This document shows, in pieces, positions 16,466 through 25,375 of a stretch of 44,413 nt of DNA. The DNA is taken from NCBI GenBank assembly GCA_017432895.1, contig JAFRIG010000072.1:1-44413 (forward strand), given 5' to 3'. The notes under the pieces are model-generated. The model searched no databases. It was not told the origin of the DNA and worked only from the letters and a program-made list of their open reading frames with translations. This DNA is from Erysipelotrichaceae bacterium (lineage in GTDB: Bacteria; Bacillota_I; Bacilli_A; Erysipelotrichales; Erysipelotrichaceae). The first letter of the stretch is position 1; every line of letters starts with the position of its first letter. The position numbers and the translations under genes were made by a program.

Positions 16466-19400
16466 ATGAAAAAGACTCAGTTTGTCGATGCCGTAAAAAA
16501 TATACAGAAAAGAAAGGCCTCATTCCTGTCGGTCGTTTTGATCGTGGCACTGGGCACCGGTGGTTTCTTCACGACCCGCAATGCCTACAAGGCCTTCCAT
16601 GATGCGACGGAAAATGTATATGAACAGGGCAATTTCAAAAACTATGAACTGATCTCATCCGGCGGTATCGTCGAAGAAGACCTCGACAGGATCCGCAAGA
16701 TCGAAGGCGTCGAAGAAGCGGAAGGTGTCATCCTGCTCGATGCCGAGCTTTCCGGAAACGATCGTTTTTATAATGTCAAAGCGATCTCGATGACCGATGA
16801 GGTCAGCGTTCCTTTGCTGGTGGAAGGAAAGATGCCTGAAAAGTACAACGAACTTCTGCTCAACGAAGACGTGGCAGTGGAAAGCGGCATCAAAGTCGGT
16901 GACCGTGTCAATCTCAAATGCACATCTGCCTTGGCAGGTGATCCATTAAAGACACAGAGCTTCACGGTTTCGGGTATCATGCGCCATCCGGAATATCTGC
17001 GCTATACGATGGTCTTGTCCGTCTGTCTTCCGGAATCGTCATTCAACAAGGAAGCTTTGAACGATTCTTACACCAACGCCTTTGTCACAGGCGATGAAGA
17101 AGCTTTGAAGGGTCTCTATGAGATGCTCCCGACTTTATCGAGCGAGACGAAGCTTCGTATCGATGCGACGGCAGAAGAACGCATCGCTGAGAAGACCGAC
17201 GAGATCAATAAACAGCTTGAAGAAGCCAAAGAAGAATTGAGCAGCAAGGAAGCGGAAGCGGAAAAGGAACTTGCGGATGCGGAAAAGAAGATCCTCAATT
17301 TCGAATCCATCTTCACCGATGGCAAACGCCAGATCGAAGAAGGAAGAGCGGCGCTTGCTGCAGCGCTTGCCCAGCTGACCGAAGGCGAGAAGCAGCTCGC
17401 GGAAGGCGAAGCCCAGCTTGCCAAAGCCAAGAAGGCTTATGCCGAATTTGAAAAGAAACTCAAGGAATTTGAAAAACGGGCAGGTGTGAAACTGACACCG
17501 GAACAGATCTCAAAATACCTCAAGAGCCTCTCAACGTATCTCAACGACCTGGAAGAAAAGATGGATACCGGGGAAGATTCCAGTACGGAATTCAATCTGC
17601 TGCTCAATTTTCTTTCCAACGAAGAGGCAAGGAAAGCTTTAGCCGGTCTTGATGAATCGGAAAAAGACAGCCTCTCCAGACTTTTCGATATGGAAAAAGC
17701 CAGGGCGTCCGGCGAAGAGACAAAAGAAGAAGTAAAGACCGTCTATGACGATGAAACCAAAACAGAGGGTATCAGGCTTGTGGATCTCTTCACGGAGGAA
17801 GGCCTTTTAAAGATCTATGAAGAAGAGATCGAAGATCCGGTCAAAGAACTCATTGACGCATACAATAACGGCGGTGATCCGGAGGCAGTCAAAGAAAAAC
17901 TGCACGAAAGGCTCGATGAAGAAAACTACAGCAAGGTCCTGAAAGCTGTCGATGAACTGATGCTGAATTATATTTTCGAATCGATGAGCTGGTACGTTGA
18001 TGACCTTTACAATGCGCAGGGAACGCTGCAGTCAGCTTCGAAGAATCTGAACGAAGGTCTCGCCTATATAAACTACGACAGTTCTAATGTCGACTTAGAC
18101 AAGATCAATGCGACATTCAAAGAACTGATCGATAAGGCACAGGCTTATCTTGATGCCGCCAAACAGGGAAAAGACAAAGAAGAAACGGATGCTTTAAAGA
18201 AAGAGCTTCTTGACTACTGCAAAAATGAAGCGGTCTTTGAGATGAAACTCATCAATGATGCCGACTGGGAAGCCGAAGATTATGAAAAGGCGATCGAGGA
18301 AGCCGAAGATCCAGCAGATGTTCTGACGGCCTTCATCGAAACGGCAAACAATGCCTGGGGCTACAACTTCAAAGTCGTTACGGACGATGGCGAGATCACT
18401 GATGAACTGATCACAAATGAAGATCTTTCCAAAGTCATCGATCTGCTCAAACAGATCGCCGCAATGGACTCCGCTGATAAATACGATGAAGAACTGGTCA
18501 ACAGCTTCTACGCGGCAAGAGGCGTCGATGCGCTCAACACCGTATTATATATCGATCATGGTTTTGACCTGTATATGGCCGTTGCGGGATTCAACGAGAA
18601 CGTTGAAAGCTTTCTGCAGAAGAAGAAAGACCAGTTTGTACGTCTGACCAAGGACTCGGAAGATCCGACGAAAGACAACGAAGAACTTTTGAATTACTAT
18701 TCCGTGATAAAGGATCATCTTTCAAAGATCGACACAGCGGCAGACGGCATTATCGAAGCTGCTGAAAAGAACGATCCGGTCGCTTTGATCGAAAAACTGC
18801 AGGAGCAGTCCGCTGCGACGGATGCCGAAGACTTCTACCTGGGCAAAAAGCTCTGCAGGGATCTTCTCGATGTCGACTTCGACATGAAGGCATCGGAATA
18901 CCTCGATCGCTCAGGCGTCAAGGAAGTCTCCGACAAAGCCGATCAGGCATCCAAGGACTTTGAACTGATCGCAAAACTGCATTCACAGATCGTGGATGGC
19001 GAACGCCAGGTCGAAGAGGGAAGAAGACAGCTGAGTGAAGGCTGGGCTGCCTACAACGCAGGACAGATCGAACTCGCAGATAAGGAAAAACTTCTGAATG
19101 CCTCGGCAAAACAGATCGCCGATGCGAGAAAACAGCTCAATGACGCAAGAGACGATGCGGCAAAGAAGCTCGATGAAGCAAGGGAAGAGATTCGCAAGGC
19201 CGAACGTGAGGCCAAGGAAGAGATCGACAAGGCAAGGGAAGAGATCCTCTCGAAGAACTATCACTGGCTCTTGCAGGATCGCATCACCAACCTGTCCTAT
19301 CTTGATGTCAACGGCACGATCGCCGGCATCAAGGGTGCAAGCACTGCCTTTGGCGCACTGTTCCTTTTAGTCATCAGCTTAGTGTGCTTCTCTACGATCG

Positions 19401-20905
19401 CAATGATCGTCGAAGAAGAAAAGAAGAGCGTCGGTACGACAAAGGCCTTCGGTTTCTACAACCGCGAGATCTTCGGCAAGTACCTCTTATTCGGCGTACT
19501 GGCCGGCGTGCTTGGCTGTATCCTTGGCGTAGCGATCAGCTATCTTGTCACCTACATCTTAATGAAGAACATGAATGATCAGCACATGTACTCGGTCGGC
19601 AAACTGCCGGTCACGAGCGAACCGCTGACCATCCTGATCACTTCCGCCTTCATCATCGGCTTGTCTGTCTTAACAACATTCATCGCCTGCACGGATCTGC
19701 TCAAGACGCCGGCTGCGATCCTGATGAAGGATGAAACGCTCGCTTCAAGAGAACGCAAGAACAAAAAGAAAGAAACATCCAACCGCTCCGGCAGGTCTTT
19801 ATATTCCAGACTGATCCTAAGGAACATCGTCAACGAAAAGGAACGTGTACTGATCACCGTCATCATCGTGGCATTAAGCTGCTTCATCGTCGGTATCGGT
19901 ATCACCCTGAGAGATTCCTTCTTTGGCATGATGGTCAGGCAAAAAGAAGATGTCATGGTCTATGACTTCCGTGTCGAGTATGGAAGCAAGACCGACGACA
20001 AGCAGATCGCTGAGATCAGATCGATCTTAGATGACAACGGCACAGAGTATCTCGATGCCTACTATGGCATGCATCTGTATGATACCGGTCTGACGACCAA
20101 CGGATTGTATGTGATCGCCGGTGACAAGGATGAACTCTCTGGTTTTGTTTTGGCGAGAGATCTCAATACTCACAAGCCGATCCAAGTTCCGGAAGAGGGC
20201 ATCCTGATACAGAACCGTATGAATGAAAGATACGGCATCAAGATCGGCGATACCATGCACATCTATGACGGCGACCTGATGCTTCACGAAGCGGATGTCA
20301 AAGGCATCTTCACGAACTATCAGGGCCGCTACATCATGATCTCCTCGAAAGCCTATGAGAAGATCTTCGGCAAGCCGATGGAGAACAACTGCTTCTACGT
20401 CAAGCTCAACGGTGCCGATTACGAAAGCCTGCAGAAGACTTTATCTGCGGTATCGGAAAACATCACGATCGAACGCTCAGACAGCTATATGGCAAGACTC
20501 AAGTCTTCCCTTGGCCTCTACAATACATTAGTCATCATACTGACCTTCATGGCGATACTGATGTCGTTCATGATCCTGACCAATCTGTCGAACATCTTCA
20601 TCACCAGGAAGAAGAGAGAACTGATCATCATGCGTATCAACGGCTTCACGATCAAGCAGACTATCAACTACCTGGCCAAGGAGACGATCTTAACAACACT
20701 GATCGGTGTCGTCCTTGCGATCATACTCGGCTTCTTCTTGGGAAGACCGATCGTACAGACTTTCGAACACACCGATACGATGTTTGTCAGAAGCTTCGAT
20801 GTCAGAGCCTGGGTGATCGCGGTCGCCTTGGAATGCCTGTTCTCGTTCCTGATCAATTACTTCGTCTTCCAGAAAGTAAAGAGACTCAATTTCAGGGAGA
20901 TCTGA
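16466..20905 (+). CDS. Giant FtsX/MacB-type ABC permease with long extracellular coiled coils
   Basis: The 1479-residue protein has one N-terminal TM helix (about 15-37), an extracellular MacB-like domain, and then heptad-rich coiled coils (about 205-310 and again about 850-935) rich in Glu, Lys and Ala. Between the coils lies an acidic helical region of about 550 residues. A first FtsX TM block follows (about 955-1085), then a single TM helix near 1130, a second extracellular domain, and a final three-TM FtsX block (about 1350-1475). It forms the membrane half of a transporter or mechanotransmission system with the GAF-ABC protein. The size is well above ordinary MacB (about 650). The frame is intact throughout. 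Confidence 0.88.
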   Translation: MKKTQFVDAVKNIQKRKASFLSVVLIVALGTGGFFTTRNAYKAFHDATENVYEQGNFKNYELISSGGIVEEDLDRIRKIEGVEEAEGVILLDAELSGNDRFYNVKAISMTDEVSVPLLVEGKMPEKYNELLLNEDVAVESGIKVGDRVNLKCTSALAGDPLKTQSFTVSGIMRHPEYLRYTMVLSVCLPESSFNKEALNDSYTNAFVTGDEEALKGLYEMLPTLSSETKLRIDATAEERIAEKTDEINKQLEEAKEELSSKEAEAEKELADAEKKILNFESIFTDGKRQIEEGRAALAAALAQLTEGEKQLAEGEAQLAKAKKAYAEFEKKLKEFEKRAGVKLTPEQISKYLKSLSTYLNDLEEKMDTGEDSSTEFNLLLNFLSNEEARKALAGLDESEKDSLSRLFDMEKARASGEETKEEVKTVYDDETKTEGIRLVDLFTEEGLLKIYEEEIEDPVKELIDAYNNGGDPEAVKEKLHERLDEENYSKVLKAVDELMLNYIFESMSWYVDDLYNAQGTLQSASKNLNEGLAYINYDSSNVDLDKINATFKELIDKAQAYLDAAKQGKDKEETDALKKELLDYCKNEAVFEMKLINDADWEAEDYEKAIEEAEDPADVLTAFIETANNAWGYNFKVVTDDGEITDELITNEDLSKVIDLLKQIAAMDSADKYDEELVNSFYAARGVDALNTVLYIDHGFDLYMAVAGFNENVESFLQKKKDQFVRLTKDSEDPTKDNEELLNYYSVIKDHLSKIDTAADGIIEAAEKNDPVALIEKLQEQSAATDAEDFYLGKKLCRDLLDVDFDMKASEYLDRSGVKEVSDKADQASKDFELIAKLHSQIVDGERQVEEGRRQLSEGWAAYNAGQIELADKEKLLNASAKQIADARKQLNDARDDAAKKLDEAREEIRKAEREAKEEIDKAREEILSKNYHWLLQDRITNLSYLDVNGTIAGIKGASTAFGALFLLVISLVCFSTIAMIVEEEKKSVGTTKAFGFYNREIFGKYLLFGVLAGVLGCILGVAISYLVTYILMKNMNDQHMYSVGKLPVTSEPLTILITSAFIIGLSVLTTFIACTDLLKTPAAILMKDETLASRERKNKKKETSNRSGRSLYSRLILRNIVNEKERVLITVIIVALSCFIVGIGITLRDSFFGMMVRQKEDVMVYDFRVEYGSKTDDKQIAEIRSILDDNGTEYLDAYYGMHLYDTGLTTNGLYVIAGDKDELSGFVLARDLNTHKPIQVPEEGILIQNRMNERYGIKIGDTMHIYDGDLMLHEADVKGIFTNYQGRYIMISSKAYEKIFGKPMENNCFYVKLNGADYESLQKTLSAVSENITIERSDSYMARLKSSLGLYNTLVIILTFMAILMSFMILTNLSNIFITRKKRELIIMRINGFTIKQTINYLAKETILTTLIGVVLAIILGFFLGRPIVQTFEHTDTMFVRSFDVRAWVIAVALECLFSFLINYFVFQKVKRLNFREI

Positions 20906-20926
20906 TTGCCTGAAGGGGGAGCTGTC

Positions 20927-22033
20927 ATGACCCTGGCATTATACATAAAACTGTTCATCGAAACGATCCTTGTCTTCGTTTTGATGGATCTCTTACAGAA
21001 ACCATTTCACAAGATCGAAAAGCGCTTTTTGAAAGTGCTTTTCTTCTTGGTCAAAGTCATACTGACACTTTATCTTGCATTGGCTTTGATCGCCTTTGAC
21101 TACACGATCATCTGGAAGTTCGAGTATCCGTTTGCGGCTTTGTATCTGGTACTTATGGCGGATATCTTTAAGGACATCATTGTGTTCATCCTTTCCCTTT
21201 TCAAAAAGGATTTTGACAAGAAACGGAAACTGGTCCTTGGCATCGTCCTGACGCTTATATTTACGGTGTACAACATCGTCAACATGGAAACGATCGTGCC
21301 CGGATATCACAAGATCACAAGTGACAAACTGAAGAACGAATACCGTCTGATCTTTTTTGCGGACCTTCATTACGGCTCTTCCCAGTCACAAAGGATCGTC
21401 GACAAAGCCCTTGATCAAATAAAGGAACTTCATCCGGATTATCTGCTGCTGGGCGGCGATCTCACAGATGAGAATACGACAAAGCAGGAGATGGAATATC
21501 TCTATGCAAAGATCGGCTCTTTGAATATCCCGACTTTTTACATCTATGGAAACCATGACCGGCAGGAGAGAGCAGTGCGAAAATACGGGGCTTTAAAGTA
21601 TACGGAAGAAGAACTCGAACGTGCGATCAAAGATAACGGCATTAGGATCCTTTATGAGAATTACGAGGAAGTCAATGATGATCTGATCATCTTAGGAAGA
21701 GAGGACCCGTCCCATCCGGATAAACGCAAAGCGGTCAGGGATCTGCCAAAGATGCCGGAAGGAAGGTACGTCGTCAGTCTTGATCATACGCCATACCAGG
21801 ACGAAGAGATCAAAGAGCTCAAAGCCGATCTGCAGCTGTCCGGCCACACCCATGCAGGACAGTTCTTTCCGGTTTTGACAATCTACAGGCTGCTTGGTCT
21901 CAACGTGCTGGGTGATTATTTCATCGGCGATACGCATCTTTATGTTTCATCCGGCATTGCAGGCTGGGCACTGCCTTTGAGAAGTGAAGGCCATTCCGGT
22001 TTTGAGGTCTTTGACCTGTCACCGGACGCCTAA
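20927..22033 (+). CDS. Membrane-anchored metallophosphoesterase (YkuE/YaeI-like)
   Basis: The ATG at 20927 follows AAGGGGGA with about seven bases of spacing; a TTG at 20906 adjoining the previous stop is less likely. The 368-residue protein has about four N-terminal TM helices (1-125) and an extracellular or membrane-proximal calcineurin-like phosphoesterase domain with all metal motifs: FADLHYG, GGDLTDE, GNHDRQ, DHTPYQ and SGHTHAGQ. Related proteins act on phospholipid or UDP-linked substrates at the membrane. It sits 21 bases after the permease gene and is probably co-transcribed, suggesting an envelope role for the whole set. Confidence 0.9.
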   Translation: MTLALYIKLFIETILVFVLMDLLQKPFHKIEKRFLKVLFFLVKVILTLYLALALIAFDYTIIWKFEYPFAALYLVLMADIFKDIIVFILSLFKKDFDKKRKLVLGIVLTLIFTVYNIVNMETIVPGYHKITSDKLKNEYRLIFFADLHYGSSQSQRIVDKALDQIKELHPDYLLLGGDLTDENTTKQEMEYLYAKIGSLNIPTFYIYGNHDRQERAVRKYGALKYTEEELERAIKDNGIRILYENYEEVNDDLIILGREDPSHPDKRKAVRDLPKMPEGRYVVSLDHTPYQDEEIKELKADLQLSGHTHAGQFFPVLTIYRLLGLNVLGDYFIGDTHLYVSSGIAGWALPLRSEGHSGFEVFDLSPDA

Positions 22034-22101
22034 GACAGCGATGCGCTTCGGGTGATGCGTTTTTGTACGGATACGGTACTTAATAAGCAAAAAAACAGGC
22101 G

Positions 22102-22107
22102 TATAAT
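22102..22107 (+). promoter_or_regulatory. -10 box upstream of the sensor pseudogene
   Basis: TATAAT is preceded by a weak -35 candidate. Transcription would begin close to the ATG at 22117; a second in-frame ATG lies at 22132. Confidence 0.4.
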
Positions 22108-22116
22108 GAAGTTGAT

Positions 22117-23136
22117 ATGTGGGATAAACTAATGGAAACGTTCGCTGAGAAAGGTCTCAGCACCAGAAAACAGATATGCAAGCTGGTCCTTGTTTCAGCT
22201 GTGCTTTTGATCATGCTGCTGCTGTCGGTTTCTTCCTTGAAGAACTATGGCACCGGCATCTACAACAGAGAAAATTACGACAACCAGAAAAACATCGCTG
22301 AATCGATCGATGCGACGTACATGCGTCTCATGGAGAATGTAGAAAACGCGAGAAACAATTACTATACTTTCCTGGAAGGAAATGCCAGGATGACCGCTGC
22401 GGTCTTAAGGTCCTTTGCGGCAAATGAAGAATACAATGGCCATACTATATGGACAGAGGTTTCGTCGTCCATTACGAAGATGGCAAGTACGTGGCACCGG
22501 ATGGCATCAACGTCGATATGAACACCCTCGACTTTGAAGGGGGAAGCAGGACGAGGACGATCGTCTCTGACTATTCCGGCTGGTATGAAGCCGATGCCTT
22601 TGTACAGCCTATGGGCAATGACTACTACTATGTGGACTGGGATGCGACCTATGAAGCAAGGGGTTTTGTGGACAGCTATTGCAACACCAGCCAGGTCATC
22701 AGCCAGATGGAAGAGGCACTCGATGGCGGTATCCTGATCAACAGGAAAAATGAAGAAGGAAATACCTTATTATATCGTTCTGAAGCTCTGAGTGAGATCG
22801 ACGATACCACGCTGGCGGGCTTTGATATCAGTGCTGTCAATGAAAAAGATCACAGCTATGAATACGAAGGAAAAAGCTACATCGTAGCCGGATCCTCGCA
22901 ATCGGAAGACTATGACTTATACTACTTCGTCCCGATGGAGAATCATGTCTTTGAGGCTTCCCGCTGGGTAACGCTGTTCGTCGTCTTTACGATCGTCGTC
23001 TTAGTCTCGGCACTCACCTGGAACTTTGCCGTGCAGAAGCTGGTCAGGGAACGGGTCCTTTCCTCGGCGCAGGAGAGATACTATAAACCCAGGCACATGC
23101 TGATCACCAACATCGGTGTATGTCTTTTGTCGGCGA
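22117..23136 (+). pseudogene. Membrane sensor protein, frameshifted and cut by the IS
   Basis: The first frame (22117-22521) encodes a TM helix (about 22-42) and the start of an extracellular sensor region. The correct continuation is in another frame from about 22449 (VVHYEDGKYVAPDGI onwards), implying loss of one base near 22445-22450. That part continues through a Cache-like extracellular domain (GGSRTRTIVSDYSGWYEADA, ESLDGG-like and YDLYYFVPM segments), a second TM helix (ASRWVTLFVVFTIVVLVSAL) and the start of a third hydrophobic stretch, and ends at the IS boundary at 23137. The catalytic domain is lost. It was probably a signalling protein (cyclase, phosphatase or kinase). Confidence 0.75.
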
Positions 23137-23152
23137 GTTACTGTTCACACCC
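23137..23152 (+). repeat. IS inner terminal inverted repeat
   Basis: GTTACTGTTCACACCC, complementary to 25279-25294. The transposase stop codon lies inside it. Confidence 0.9.
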
Positions 23153-24877
23153 TGTAAAAAGCTGATCATACAAAAAGCCGCAATTCATCATCACAAAAAC
23201 AGCGTTAGATGAAATGCGGCTTTTTAACATCTTTTCTTTGATCAGTTCATAGATGTTTCTTTCATGCGACTTTCCTGTTTCAATGACACTCAAAAAGTCA
23301 CAATAGGCATCAAGATTCTTCGAGCTGCGAAAAGATCCGACTGTCCTGGCTTTACGTTTGACCTTGCGAAGCCTCAATTCCGCTTCATTGTTGGTATAAG
23401 GTATCTTCGGATGATGAAGGAAATAGAGGATCTCTGTCTTGTAATCTTTGAAGCGCTTGTAGGTATTATAGCCGTCGGTATAGTACTTTGACGGCGGATC
23501 TTTCTCATATTGTCTTTGCCCAAGTAAGAGGATCTCATCATATTCCTTTTCGATCTTCATGATATCCGAAGAAGAAAGTGCTTCTGTCTTGAAGCGGTGA
23601 ATGGCTAACTGAATGAGCTTTTTCATCTTTGCGTTCCAGTCATGGTCTTCCTCGTTGACGATGGAATCCTCAAGATAGCGAAGCTCATGTGCCAGGCATT
23701 TCTGATGGGATGAGCCGTAATTGAAATAGCTCCTGTCATGATCATGAATGATCGTGAACTGATAATCCTTTACAGGTGTCTGATCCAGAGATTCCATATT
23801 CCTTCTGTCAAAGTGCTGATATAAGACATCCTTGCCATTGCTGGAAACATAGACGTATTCTTTCTTCCCGTTGTTTCTTAAGTACGTGGCGTCATGATGC
23901 ATATAGGGGGAAAGATACAGGGAAGAAAGGATCTGTTTCTTCTCTTTCTCGCACTTATCGGAAAACCGCTTCGTCAAGGAAGCGATGCTTCCCACAGACA
24001 AAGAGATCTTATCCTCCGATATGTATTCCAGTACTTCCTTTGTCTTTCGGATCGGCATATTGCCATAGCTGTTCAAAAGTAAGCTCAAGGCTCTTACGCC
24101 CTTGCCGTAATTAGTCTCGTTATCCACGCCTTCAGGGAAAGGGGTATAAACAAGAGAATGATCATGTATATTCTCATAGACTCTGGAGATGTAGCGCAGA
24201 GTGCTTACTTCCACTTTGATGTCGACAAGATCTCTGCTTTTTGTGATGAGGGAATCCTTGTAGGAAGAAGGATCCTTCTTCACGGATTCAGGTACATCAA
24301 GCTCGATGATCACATCCGGCTCATAGCGTTTTCTCTTATGGCCTTTATGGCCTTTCTGGCCGCCCTGGGATAAGCCGCTTTTCACTCTGGAATTTGATAT
24401 GATCTTACGGTTTCTGCACTCACTTGAGGGGATCGAGGAATTGGTGAAGTCTTTTGTGATCCGGGATAAAAGCTTCTTGTTCTTATCTTCAAGATCCTTT
24501 ATCTTCTTTTCCATATCCTCGATGAGCTTTTCGTATTCGCTTATCTTCTTCTCATATTTTTCATAAAGCTCATTGAACCTGTCTTCCTTTTCGCCGATGA
24601 CATCTCTTAACCGGGAGATCTCTTCGATATCCTTCTTCGTTTTTTCCCTGGCCTTTTCGTTTTCCTTCTTTGATGACTCCAGCTGATACTTCAGATGATC
24701 GATCTCTTCTTTGTGTTTTTCTTCCAGAGCCTTTGAAAGATCATCCCATTTCATAACATAGCGATCGAGCTTCTTTTTCAGATGATGGTTCTCTCCCCGC
24801 AGTAAAGCGTTGATCTTGTTAAGATCCTCTGTCTTTTCCATCTGTATCCGATAGTATTCAGGAGTTCTTGTCTTCAT
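23138..24877 (-). CDS. IS66-family DDE transposase
   Basis: The 579-residue protein starts after AGGGA. It has a long N-terminal coiled coil (about 15-140), a short basic link with QGGQKGHKGHKRKRYE (the usual IS66 Gly/Lys-rich segment), a core with HHDATYLR and DHDRSYFNYG...KCLAHELRYL, and the C-terminal block PYTNNEAELRLRKVKRK ... LSVIETGKSHERNIYELI that corresponds to the conserved IS66 NNxAE and SLIETAK region. It catalyses transposition with 8-bp target duplication. The last 20 or so codons are read from the IS end, through the hairpin at 23172-23225. The extra A in the solo end at 9515 would shift this frame. Confidence 0.92.
   Translation of the reverse strand: MKTRTPEYYRIQMEKTEDLNKINALLRGENHHLKKKLDRYVMKWDDLSKALEEKHKEEIDHLKYQLESSKKENEKAREKTKKDIEEISRLRDVIGEKEDRFNELYEKYEKKISEYEKLIEDMEKKIKDLEDKNKKLLSRITKDFTNSSIPSSECRNRKIISNSRVKSGLSQGGQKGHKGHKRKRYEPDVIIELDVPESVKKDPSSYKDSLITKSRDLVDIKVEVSTLRYISRVYENIHDHSLVYTPFPEGVDNETNYGKGVRALSLLLNSYGNMPIRKTKEVLEYISEDKISLSVGSIASLTKRFSDKCEKEKKQILSSLYLSPYMHHDATYLRNNGKKEYVYVSSNGKDVLYQHFDRRNMESLDQTPVKDYQFTIIHDHDRSYFNYGSSHQKCLAHELRYLEDSIVNEEDHDWNAKMKKLIQLAIHRFKTEALSSSDIMKIEKEYDEILLLGQRQYEKDPPSKYYTDGYNTYKRFKDYKTEILYFLHHPKIPYTNNEAELRLRKVKRKARTVGSFRSSKNLDAYCDFLSVIETGKSHERNIYELIKEKMLKSRISSNAVFVMMNCGFLYDQLFTGCEQ
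23172..23225. terminator. Hairpin inside the IS end
   Basis: AAAAAGCCGCAATTCATC (23172-23189) pairs with the 18 bases at 23208-23225 with a single mismatch. A- and T-runs on the two sides suggest a terminator working both ways that shields the IS from outside transcription. The identical hairpin exists in the solo end at 9551-9604. Confidence 0.7.
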
Positions 24878-25133
24878 AGATTTCCCTTAATCTTATTATT
24901 TCATCGATCAGCTGTCTTCGGCTATAGCCTTCAAAAGCTTTATATCTTTCAGGATCCGAAGAAAGATGGGCACATCTGCCATCCGTCTTTATGATCTTTC
25001 CTGTTTCTTCATCGAGCCTTCCGATGAGCTTGCGCTTGCTTCTGGACTGTTTCTTTTCCTTGTCCCAGTAAGCTTGATTCTCATAGGCATAGGTGATCCC
25101 TGATCTTTTGTCTTTCTGATAAACGATACTCAT
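24858..25133 (-). CDS. IS66-associated small accessory protein
   Basis: This 91-residue protein starts MSIVYQKDKRSGITYAYENQ and includes YWDKEKKQSRSKRKLIGRLD, a sequence type repeatedly seen next to Firmicutes IS66-like transposases and at the N-terminus of some IS1634-type transposases. It has a GAGGA ribosome site and overlaps the transposase gene by 20 bases, so the two are co-translated. The function is not established; it may help transposase binding or regulation. Confidence 0.75.
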   Translation of the reverse strand: MSIVYQKDKRSGITYAYENQAYWDKEKKQSRSKRKLIGRLDEETGKIIKTDGRCAHLSSDPERYKAFEGYSRRQLIDEIIRLREIYEDKNS

Positions 25134-25157
25134 TTTTCATCCTCTATTGTTAGGTAT

Positions 25158-25166
25158 ATTATAACA
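25158..25166 (-). promoter_or_regulatory. Extended -10 promoter of the IS
   Basis: On the - strand the sequence reads TGTTATAAT, a perfect extended -10. It lies inside an inverted repeat AGGTAT...ATACCT (25153-25178), a possible operator for IS self-control. Confidence 0.6.
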
Positions 25167-25192
25167 CATAACGATACCTGAATCAATCAAAA

Positions 25193-25209
25193 TACCGATT
25201 TCATCGGTA
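25193..25209. repeat. Palindrome TACCGAT-TTC-ATCGGTA within the IS
   Basis: A perfect 7-bp-arm inverted repeat lies upstream of the IS promoter on its - strand side. It could be a regulatory site or an insulating hairpin; there is no strong T-run. Confidence 0.5.
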
Positions 25210-25278
25210 CTTTTGAGAGTTGATACTATCTGAAATGTTATGCACACCTAACGATAAGACTCTTGAGGATCACTCATG

Positions 25279-25294
25279 GGGTGTGAACAGTAAC
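25279..25294 (-). repeat. IS outer terminal inverted repeat
   Basis: GGGTGTGAACAGTAAC, the reverse complement of 23137-23152, directly abutting the right target duplication. Confidence 0.9.
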
Positions 25295-25302
25295 GATAGC
25301 AG
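25295..25302 (+). repeat. Right target-site duplication GATAGCAG
   Basis: Exact copy of 9507-9514, placed immediately after the outer IS end. Confidence 0.85.
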
Positions 25303-25329
25303 AAGCGGAAGAGATAGTTCCGCTTTTTT
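25303..25329 (+). terminator. Displaced native terminator of the epimerase gene
   Basis: AAGCGGAA pairs with TTCCGCTT around GAGATAG and leads into TTTTTT. If the 15.8-kb block plus one GATAGCAG copy is removed, this hairpin lies three bases after the epimerase stop codon. Confidence 0.85.
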
Positions 25330-25375
25330 AATGTTTTGAGGTATGTTAAGATTTAAAAGGAAAGAAGGTTAAAAC

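Larger units (their letters stand above)
9515..25294. mobile_element. 15.8-kb IS66-type composite transposon
   Basis: The block starts with GTTACTGTTCAC and ends with GTGAACAGTAAC, the outer inverted ends of one IS type, and is flanked by identical 8-bp repeats GATAGCAG. The left IS copy survives only as its terminal 90 bp; the right copy is complete (23137-25294). Joining the flanks without the block restores an epimerase gene followed three bases later by a strong terminator (25303-25329). Between the IS copies lie toxin, surface, purine, hydrolase and ABC-permease genes, several of them broken. This supports acquisition as one unit; stepwise growth through IS recombination is an alternative. 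Confidence 0.8.
23137..25294 (-). mobile_element. Complete IS66-like insertion sequence, 2158 bp
   Basis: The element has 16-bp perfect terminal inverted repeats (GTTACTGTTCACACCC at 23137-23152 and its complement at 25279-25294), a DDE transposase gene and a small accessory gene. Its inner flank (GTCGGCGA) does not match its outer flank (GATAGCAG), so this copy did not land alone at this site; it forms the right arm of the composite element. Confidence 0.92.

Noticed and set aside
22034..22070. Terminator after the metallophosphoesterase
   Set aside because: The region has a T-run and a GC-rich stretch with TTCG, but the arms do not pair well enough to claim a hairpin.
23137..25294. A simple, independent IS insertion at 25294
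   Set aside because: The two flanks of this copy (GTCGGCGA and GATAGCAG) differ; the outer flank pairs instead with the one at 9507-9514.
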